Shown: positions 1 through 4,466 of the stretch, in pieces
How the letters are laid out: each line of letters starts with the position of its first letter
Numbering within the stretch: position 1 is the stretch's first letter
Assembly (NCBI GenBank): GCA_031263625.1
Contig: JAISFK010000189.1
Location: 1-7,615 of the forward strand
From: Clostridiales bacterium
GTDB lineage: Bacteria > Bacillota > Clostridia > WRLR01
DNA: 7,615 bases
Direction of reading: 5' to 3'
Notes under the pieces: model-generated
What the model saw: the letters and a program-made list of their open reading frames with translations, nothing else
What the model was told of the DNA's origin: nothing
Databases searched by the model: none
Made by a program: the position numbers and the translations under genes

Positions 1-2
1 GC

Positions 3-33
3 CGGAACGGGAAAGCGCGGCTTGCCCGTTCCG
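3..33. other. Strong GC-rich hairpin at the window edge
   Basis: Positions 3-11 (CGGAACGGG) pair perfectly with 25-33 (CCCGTTCCG). Inside that, 13-16 (AAGC) pairs with 20-23 (GCTT), giving a 9 bp plus 4 bp stem with one mismatch. No T-tract follows on the + strand, so it is not a textbook terminator for an upstream + gene. It could be the stem of a terminator for a gene outside the window, or a repeat. The rest of 34-130 is GC-rich and palindrome-prone, and I see no gene there. Confidence 0.45.
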
Positions 34-146
34 CGCGGGGCGCCGCGCCCGCTGGCGTTGCGCCGCCAAACGCGCGCCTCGCGCGCCCCGCCTGCGGCGC
101 CCCGCAATCTGCGTCCGTTTATGGCACAAATCGTTGATATGAGATA

Positions 147-174
147 TTGAGTCGGCAGGCGGCGGCGGTATAAT
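147..174 (+). promoter_or_regulatory. Sigma-A-type promoter of the transporter operon
   Basis: A -35 box TTGAGT (147-152) and a perfect -10 box TATAAT (169-174) are separated by 16 bp, close to the sigma-A consensus. Transcription would start near 181. This places the whole 105-bp repeat copy (191-295) in the 5' leader of the first permease gene. A short direct repeat (GATATGA/GATATTGA, 136-150) overlaps the -35 box and may be an operator, but this is weak evidence. Confidence 0.65.
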
Positions 175-190
175 GGAAACAGGTGTGAGA

Positions 191-295
191 TATACTCGTG
201 TTCGATTGGGAATTTCGACCGCAATTTGCGGTCGGACAGAGGAAACGAGTATTACTGACTTGCGTTTATGGTAAATTCAAATGCTCGTCAGTATA
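191..295 (+). repeat. 105-bp structured repeat element, copy 1
   Basis: This stretch matches the reverse complement of 2265-2368 with four substitutions and one single-base indel, about 95% identity. It starts TATACT and ends AGTATA. It is tiled by two adjacent hairpins. Hairpin A has an outer stem 192-199 with 245-252 and an inner stem 215-223 with 227-235 (TCGACCGCA and TGCGGTCGG, loop ATT). Hairpin B has stem 253-259 with 287-293 (TACTGAC and GTCAGTA). It ends seven bases before the ribosome binding site of the first permease, inside its probable 5' leader. The TA-flanked ends and compact folding resemble a MITE, but a structured leader RNA is equally possible. I do not recognise a named family. 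Confidence 0.9.
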
Positions 296-314
296 AGCGG
301 TGAGGTGACGCCAT

Positions 315-1241
315 ATGCGGCATGGTTTGGCAAAAAGGATTATAGCGCACAAATATTTCTACTTGATGATTTTGCCGGGAGCGGTGCTGGTATTCCTGTT
401 CTCCTACCTGCCGCTGGCGGGGCTGTACATGGCCTTTGTGGACTTTCGGCCTCAGCTGGGGAATTTCTGGCCCACGCTCTTTCGGAGCAAGTTCGTGGGG
501 ACGGAGTGGTTCCGCTACTTTTTTGCCGGCCAGGATTTTTTCCGCGTCATGCGGAACACGCTGGCCTCCAGCGTTCTCTCGCTGTCGCTGGGCACCGTGG
601 CCGCCATCTCGCTCGCCATCATGCTCAACGAGTGCAGGGGCAGGATTTTCAAGCGCGTGGTGCAGACGGCCTCGTACCTGCCGTACTTCGTCTCCTGGGT
701 CATCGCGGCGAACATCATTGTCACGCTGCTGTCCGCCGGCGGCGCGCTAAACCAGCTGCTGCTCAAGCTGGGGCTCGTCGGCGAGAGCGTCATGTTCCTC
801 CAGGACGGCAGGTATTTCTGGAGCGTGATCGCCGCGTCGAACACCTGGAAGGACATGGGCTACAACGCGATTATGTACCTGGCGGCGATCACGGCCATCA
901 GCGCCGAGCTGTTCGAGGCCGCCCAGGTGGACGGCGCGGGCCGCCTGCGGCAGATTTGGCACATCCTGTTGCCCTCCCTGCGCCCGACGATCGCGATCCT
1001 GCTCATTCTCAATATCGGCAACCTGCTCAACACCGGCTTTGACCAGTATTTTCTTTTGGGGAATCCGCTGACAAGGGAATTTTCGGACGTCATCGACACC
1101 TACTCGTTCCGATACGGCATACAGAACGGCGCGTATTCCTACGCCACGGCGGTCAGCCTGTTCAAGTCGGCGGTGGCGTTCGTGATGGTGCTTGGGGTCA
1201 ACCAGGCCGCGAAGGCGATGAAGACCAGCCACCTGTTCTGA
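315..1241 (+). CDS. Carbohydrate ABC transporter permease, LplB/YteP-like
   Basis: An integral membrane subunit of a CUT1-type sugar importer, forming half of the transmembrane channel with the next gene product. The 308-residue protein opens with a short basic segment and a first hydrophobic helix around residues 16-40 (LMILPGAVLVFLFSYLPLAG). It contains the ABC-permease EAA loop at 201-220, with EAAQVDGAG followed by IxLP, which is the contact site for the cytoplasmic ATPase. About six membrane segments can be read. The length and the YLPLAGLYMAF and SFRYGIQNG segments fit the LplB/YteP group of B. subtilis, which imports complex oligosaccharides. The start is supported by GAGGTGA at 302-308, six bases ahead of the ATG. 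No ATPase gene is present; relatives use the shared ATPase MsmX. It is read from the 147-174 promoter through a structured leader. The substrate cannot be assigned from the permease alone. Confidence 0.95.
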   Translation: MRHGLAKRIIAHKYFYLMILPGAVLVFLFSYLPLAGLYMAFVDFRPQLGNFWPTLFRSKFVGTEWFRYFFAGQDFFRVMRNTLASSVLSLSLGTVAAISLAIMLNECRGRIFKRVVQTASYLPYFVSWVIAANIIVTLLSAGGALNQLLLKLGLVGESVMFLQDGRYFWSVIAASNTWKDMGYNAIMYLAAITAISAELFEAAQVDGAGRLRQIWHILLPSLRPTIAILLILNIGNLLNTGFDQYFLLGNPLTREFSDVIDTYSFRYGIQNGAYSYATAVSLFKSAVAFVMVLGVNQAAKAMKTSHLF

Positions 1242-1331
1242 CGGGGTGCGCCGCCAGACGGCTGGGCGGCTGGCGGCAAGCGGGCCTGCAACACATTTTT
1301 TCGAGGCGGCGCGAAAGGAGGCCATGCGGGC

Positions 1332-2222
1332 ATGAAAAAATACGGCGCGATGGATCGGCTGGGGCAGGCGGCAGTGCGCATTTTTCTGCTGCTTGTCCTC
1401 ATCGCCACTTTCTTCCCTTTTTGGAACATATTCGTCCTGTCCCTGAACGACGCGGGCGACACGATAAAAGGCGGCGCCATGCTGTGGCCGCGCAGCTTTT
1501 CGCTGGACAGCTACAAGGCGGTGTTCGCAAACGAGGCGATCCCCCGCGCCGCGAAGACGTCGGTGGCCAGGACGGCGATCGGCGTGCCGCTGACTGTCGC
1601 CGCCGTGTCCATGCTGGCCTACGGCCTGAGCAAGCGTAGCCTGCCTGGGCGCCGCTTTATCTCGCTCTACTTTATCATGACCATGTACTTCAGCGGCGGC
1701 CTGATCCCCTCCTACATGGTGATCAAGTCCCTGCGCCTGATCGACACATTCCAGGTGTTCATTCTGCCGGGCCTCGTGAACGTCTTCTGGATGATTCTGG
1801 TGCGCACGTACATGGAAAGCCTCCCGGCAGAGCTTGAGGAGTCGGCGAAGCTGGACGGCGCGAACGACCTCGTGATCTTCGCGCGGATCATATTTCCCCT
1901 GTGCCTGCCCATCATCGCCACGGTCGTGCTGTTCTCGGCCATCAGCCACTGGAATTCCTGGTACGACTCCTACATATACACGAGCAAGCCCAGCCTGACG
2001 ACGCTGTCTGCGGAGCTCGTGCGGATACTCAACCAGTACCAGACCGGCGCCATGATGAGCCAGGCCCAACAGCTGGCCCAGGATTCCAAGCGGCTCCCGG
2101 TTTCCAGCGAGAGCATACGCATGGCGGTCACGATGGTCACGACCGTCCCGATCATCTTGGCGTACCCGTTCCTGCAAAAATACTTCATAAAAGGGATGAT
2201 GGTCGGCGCCGTCAAGGGCTGA
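1332..2222 (+). CDS. Carbohydrate ABC transporter permease, YtcP/LplC-like
   Basis: The second membrane subunit of the importer, 296 residues. It has a first hydrophobic helix near residues 15-36 (VRIFLLLVLIATFFPFWNIF). The ATPase-contact EAA-type loop is at about 167-190, with ELEESAKLDGAN followed by IIFPL. The C-terminus KYFIKGMMVGAVKG is typical of YtcP/LplC-type permeases. AAAGGAGG at 1314-1321 precedes the ATG by ten bases. An ATG at 1324 is out of frame and is not used. It follows the first permease after a 90-bp gap on the same strand, consistent with one operon. The gap holds no promoter that I can see. Its 3' end abuts a 12-bp duplication, a promoter and repeat copy 2, so the binding-protein gene downstream may be expressed separately. 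Confidence 0.95.
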   Translation: MKKYGAMDRLGQAAVRIFLLLVLIATFFPFWNIFVLSLNDAGDTIKGGAMLWPRSFSLDSYKAVFANEAIPRAAKTSVARTAIGVPLTVAAVSMLAYGLSKRSLPGRRFISLYFIMTMYFSGGLIPSYMVIKSLRLIDTFQVFILPGLVNVFWMILVRTYMESLPAELEESAKLDGANDLVIFARIIFPLCLPIIATVVLFSAISHWNSWYDSYIYTSKPSLTTLSAELVRILNQYQTGAMMSQAQQLAQDSKRLPVSSESIRMAVTMVTTVPIILAYPFLQKYFIKGMMVGAVKG

Positions 2223-2240
2223 TACCGCCAAGGGCTGATA
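2213..2240 (+). repeat. Direct duplication of CAAGGGCTGATA across the permease stop
   Basis: The 12-mer CAAGGGCTGATA occurs at 2213-2224, where it contains the last codons and TGA stop of the second permease, and again at 2229-2240, 16 bp later. The second copy puts its TGA in a different frame, so it is not a tandem stop. It looks like a small local duplication. Confidence 0.7.
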
Positions 2241-2270
2241 TTGAAATAATATTGCCCAGTTATATATACT
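2241..2270 (+). promoter_or_regulatory. Candidate internal promoter for the binding-protein gene
   Basis: TTGAAA (2241-2246) and TATACT (2265-2270) each match the sigma-A consensus at five of six bases and are 18 bp apart. The predicted start is near 2277. The -10 hexamer is the first six bases of repeat copy 2, so the repeat end supplies half of the promoter. A separate promoter would fit the usual need for more binding protein than permease. The A/T-rich run between the boxes also supports a promoter, but no start site has been measured. Confidence 0.5.
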
Positions 2271-2368
2271 GACGAGCATTTGAATTTTCCATTAACGCGA
2301 GTCAGTAATACTCGTTTCCTCTGTCCGACCGCAAATTGCGGTCGGAATCCCAATCGAACACGAGTATA
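2265..2368 (-). repeat. 104-bp structured repeat element, copy 2 (inverted)
   Basis: The reverse complement of this stretch matches 191-295 at about 95% identity over its full length. On the + strand, hairpin B' pairs 2267-2273 with 2301-2307. Hairpin A' pairs 2308-2315 with 2360-2367 around an inner stem 2325-2333 with 2337-2345. The inner stem gains a C-G pair where copy 1 has T-G (U-G in RNA), a change that keeps pairing. The apical loop of hairpin B differs between copies at two bases that do not preserve pairing. It ends about 16 bp before the AGAAGGAGGG purine tract upstream of the binding-protein gene. Confidence 0.9.
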
Positions 2369-2383
2369 AAACGCCAAACAAAA

Positions 2384-2450
2384 AGAAGGAGGGAGTTTGG
2401 AAGCGAGGCTTTCAAACGCGAGAACTGTGCAAAAACATGAAAAGGAAGGA
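2384..2450 (+). promoter_or_regulatory. Two ribosome binding sites upstream of the binding-protein gene
   Basis: AGAAGGAGGG at 2384-2393 lies only three bases before an in-frame TTG at 2397, which is tight spacing. AAGGAAGGA at 2442-2450 lies three to seven bases before GTG 2454 and about 12 before ATG 2463. All three starts share one frame. The second site is better placed and gives a shorter, more normal lipoprotein leader, so GTG 2454 was chosen. The first site could support a longer form. Confidence 0.55.
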
Positions 2451-2453
2451 ACA

Positions 2454-4277
2454 GTGGCAAGCATGAAAAGCATGAAAGGCGCGAAAGGCACGAAAGGCAT
2501 GAAAGGCACGAAAGGCACGAGGGCGAGAGCGCACTGGGCGATTCTGGCGGCGCTGCTGGCGGCCGCCTTAATTCTGCCCGGCTGCGGGCAGGGCGGCGGC
2601 GAAGGCTCGCCGGCGGCGGGCGCGACCCAGGCCCAGGGGGCCGGCGGCGACGCGGGGGCTGCGGACAGCGGTGCTTCCGTTGCGGCGGGCGCGGGCGATG
2701 CGGCAGGAAGCGCCGAAGGCGGATCAGGCGACGCGGACGGCGGGACGGAAGCCGCAGGCGGCGCCGGGGACGGCGCTGCGGCAGGCGGGGCGGCCGGCGA
2801 GCGGATTACGCTGACATTCTTCGACAAGAACTCCGGCGAAGCCTTCAGCGATCCGGTGGCGCTGGAAGTCGCCGAGAGAACCGGCATCAATCTCGAGATC
2901 CAGCAGCCCACCGGCAACCCGGAGGAAAAGCTCAGCCTGCTGCTGGCCAGCGGGGAGCTGCCGGACATCGTGCTGATGGACCGCCGCAGCGACATCGTCA
3001 ACCAGTACATCGCCGCGGGCGGGCTGATCGCCCTGAACGATCTGATTGACGAGCACGGTCCGGACATCAAGGCCATGTACGGCGACGTCCTGAAAAAAAG
3101 CCTCTACGAGGACGGCAAGAACTACTTTCTGAACAACTGGTACGGCGTTGACCCCGACCCGGGCCGCGGCATCAACATCCGCATGGACCTGCTGAAGGAG
3201 ATGGGCTACGGCGCGCAGGCGGAAAGGGGCGACCCGTTCACGCAGCGGCAGTTCGTGGAAATGCTGGCCGCTTTCAAGGCCCAGTATTCGGGCGACGGCA
3301 GCGCCATCCCCTTCACCGTCAACGGCGAGTACATGGAAACCGTGTTCAGCACGTTCAAGGGCATGTACGGCATGAAGCGCTACTATGAGCAGGACGGCGG
3401 GCAGCTCCAGCTGGACGTCCGCGACCCGCGCTACCTCGAAATGGCCAGGTTCGTCAACCAGCTCTACCGGGACGGCCTGATGGACAAGGAGTGGCCCGTC
3501 AACAAGGACGACATCTTCAATCAGAAGCTCATAAGCGGGCAGGTAATGGCCTACGGCGGCGGCTACGCCAGCGACGCGAACAGCGTGTTCCGCGACGACG
3601 GCGGGCAGGACACCGACAGGCAGTTCTATATGTTCAGGGTCGTGGCCGACGGCACGGATCCCAATGCCACGACGTTCAGCCCGCGCAGCTCGCTCGGGTG
3701 GGACGCGATCGGCATCACGGCATCCAACCGCCACCCGGTGGAGACGATCGAGTTCATGAACAGCCTGGCCAGCGAGGAAGGCCAGTATCTCCTGCTGTGG
3801 GGCGTCGAGGGGCTGCACTGGGACATCGTGGACGGCAAGCACCAGCCCAGGCCGGAGATTCTGCCCGGATTCCGCAACGACTGGGGCGCCTTTTCAAAGG
3901 AAACCGGGATCCGCAAGTGGACGTGGTTCGTCAAGAACGGGTTCGGATCGGACGGCACGCCGTTCGACCTGGTGACGAAATACGATGTTGACGCGATCAC
4001 TGTCCACGCCCGCGTGTCCATGGAAGGTTCTGGCTGGGACACGGCCGTGTACGACGATCTCGGCCCGCTGGGCGGCACCCCGGACGCGCTTGTCGAGCAA
4101 AAGCTGAATGACATCATCGACCAGGGATTCTCCAAGATGGCGTTCGCCGCCAGCGATGCGGACGTCCAGGCCGAATACGCCAAAATGCTCGCGGAGCTGG
4201 ACGCGAACGGAGCGGCGTCCGTCGAGGCCATATACACGAGAAACTACCAGAATCGCTTGGCGCTTCAGGGCGGCTAG
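2454..4277 (+). CDS. Sugar ABC transporter substrate-binding lipoprotein, YtcQ/LplA-like
   Basis: The extracellular solute-binding protein of the importer, anchored to the outer face of the membrane by lipid on Cys44 (607 residues from GTG 2454). Residues 4-24 are a basic M/A/T-K-G tripeptide repeat. A hydrophobic core follows (WAILAALLAAALI), then the lipobox LPGC ending at Cys44. Residues 45-115 are a long Gly/Ala/Asp/Ser tether. The folded family 1 binding domain begins near residue 117 (RITLTFFDKNSG) and includes the typical LLASGELPDIV and GGLIALNDLI segments. The body resembles YtcQ/LplA proteins; the tether makes it longer than usual. Alternative in-frame starts are TTG 2397, ATG 2463, ATG 2472 and ATG 2499. 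The last gives the most normal signal length (28 residues before the Cys) but has a weak ribosome site. It probably has its own promoter at 2241-2270 besides readthrough from the operon promoter. The ligand cannot be read from sequence. Confidence 0.93.
   Translation: MASMKSMKGAKGTKGMKGTKGTRARAHWAILAALLAAALILPGCGQGGGEGSPAAGATQAQGAGGDAGAADSGASVAAGAGDAAGSAEGGSGDADGGTEAAGGAGDGAAAGGAAGERITLTFFDKNSGEAFSDPVALEVAERTGINLEIQQPTGNPEEKLSLLLASGELPDIVLMDRRSDIVNQYIAAGGLIALNDLIDEHGPDIKAMYGDVLKKSLYEDGKNYFLNNWYGVDPDPGRGINIRMDLLKEMGYGAQAERGDPFTQRQFVEMLAAFKAQYSGDGSAIPFTVNGEYMETVFSTFKGMYGMKRYYEQDGGQLQLDVRDPRYLEMARFVNQLYRDGLMDKEWPVNKDDIFNQKLISGQVMAYGGGYASDANSVFRDDGGQDTDRQFYMFRVVADGTDPNATTFSPRSSLGWDAIGITASNRHPVETIEFMNSLASEEGQYLLLWGVEGLHWDIVDGKHQPRPEILPGFRNDWGAFSKETGIRKWTWFVKNGFGSDGTPFDLVTKYDVDAITVHARVSMEGSGWDTAVYDDLGPLGGTPDALVEQKLNDIIDQGFSKMAFAASDADVQAEYAKMLAELDANGAASVEAIYTRNYQNRLALQGG
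2463..2525 (+). repeat. 9-bp tandem repeat encoding (M/A/T)KG in the signal peptide
   Basis: Seven 9-bp units start at 2463, 2472, 2481, 2490, 2499, 2508 and 2517, with consensus RYGAAAGGC; the first and last are diverged. They encode MKS, MKG, AKG, TKG, MKG, TKG and TRA, the basic n-region of the lipoprotein signal. Units beginning ATG (2463, 2472, 2499) are alternative starts. Because the unit is three codons, a change in copy number keeps the frame and only alters the length and charge of the leader. Confidence 0.9.
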
Positions 4278-4303
4278 GCAATATGGGCAATATGTGCAAT
4301 ATA
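4278..4303 (+). repeat. 9-bp tandem repeat after the binding-protein stop
   Basis: GCAATAT(G/A) occurs at 4278, 4287 and 4296, three units of exactly 9 bp beginning the base after the TAG stop. An A/T-rich stretch follows to about 4333. No function is evident. It mirrors in unit length the repeat at the start of the same gene. Confidence 0.8.
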
Positions 4304-4333
4304 TCGAGCCTATAAAATATAAAAACACATAAA

Positions 4334-4366
4334 ACATGCGGTGCCCGAACGAACGGGGCCGCATGT
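4334..4366 (-). terminator. Distal hairpin terminator for the - strand gene
   Basis: ACATGCGG (4334-4341) pairs with CCGCATGT (4359-4366), with an inner CCCG/CGGG pairing and a small loop. Read on the - strand the stem is followed by TTTTATGTGTTTTTAT, a good U-rich tail. On the + strand it is followed by CTTCATGCG, a poor tail, so it would serve the - strand GH97 gene as a backup and the + operon only weakly. Confidence 0.6.
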
Positions 4367-4395
4367 CTTCATGCGCAGGATTGCCGAGCATAAAA

Positions 4396-4440
4396 GCGCG
4401 GGCCAAGCGCGAGCTGTTCGCGCCCGCGCTTGGCCCGCGC
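4396..4440 (-). terminator. Rho-independent terminator of the GH97 gene
   Basis: A perfect 16-bp stem pairs GCGCGGGCCAAGCGCG (4396-4411) with 4425-4440 across a 13-base loop. On the - strand it lies 26 bases past the GH97 stop and is followed by TTTTATGC. The stem is very GC-rich and the T-run short but adequate. The + strand side has no T-run. Confidence 0.8.
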
Positions 4441-4466
4441 CGCCGCTTGCTGGTGCCTGGTGCGCA

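Noticed and set aside
134..174. TTGATA at 134-139 as the -35 partner of TATAAT at 169-174
   Set aside because: The spacing would be 29 bp, too long for sigma-A. TTGAGT at 147-152 with 16 bp fits better.
281..1042. Open frame starting inside repeat copy 1 on the + strand
   Set aside because: It overlaps the first permease in another frame, lacks a ribosome site and encodes Arg/His/Gly-rich sequence without a domain.
747..2279. Long 510-codon open frame on the - strand across both permeases
   Set aside because: It is antisense to two clear membrane proteins, its product is rich in His, Arg and Gln without any domain, and its start lies in repeat copy 2. It is a shadow of GC-rich coding DNA.
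191..2368. Composite insertion sequence or transposon bounded by the inverted repeats
   Set aside because: The enclosed genes are ordinary transporter permeases and no transposase or integrase is present between the repeats, so a composite transposon is not supported.
2724..3842. 372-codon - strand frame opposite the binding protein
   Set aside because: It is antisense to a clearly recognised protein and has composition typical of a reverse-frame shadow.
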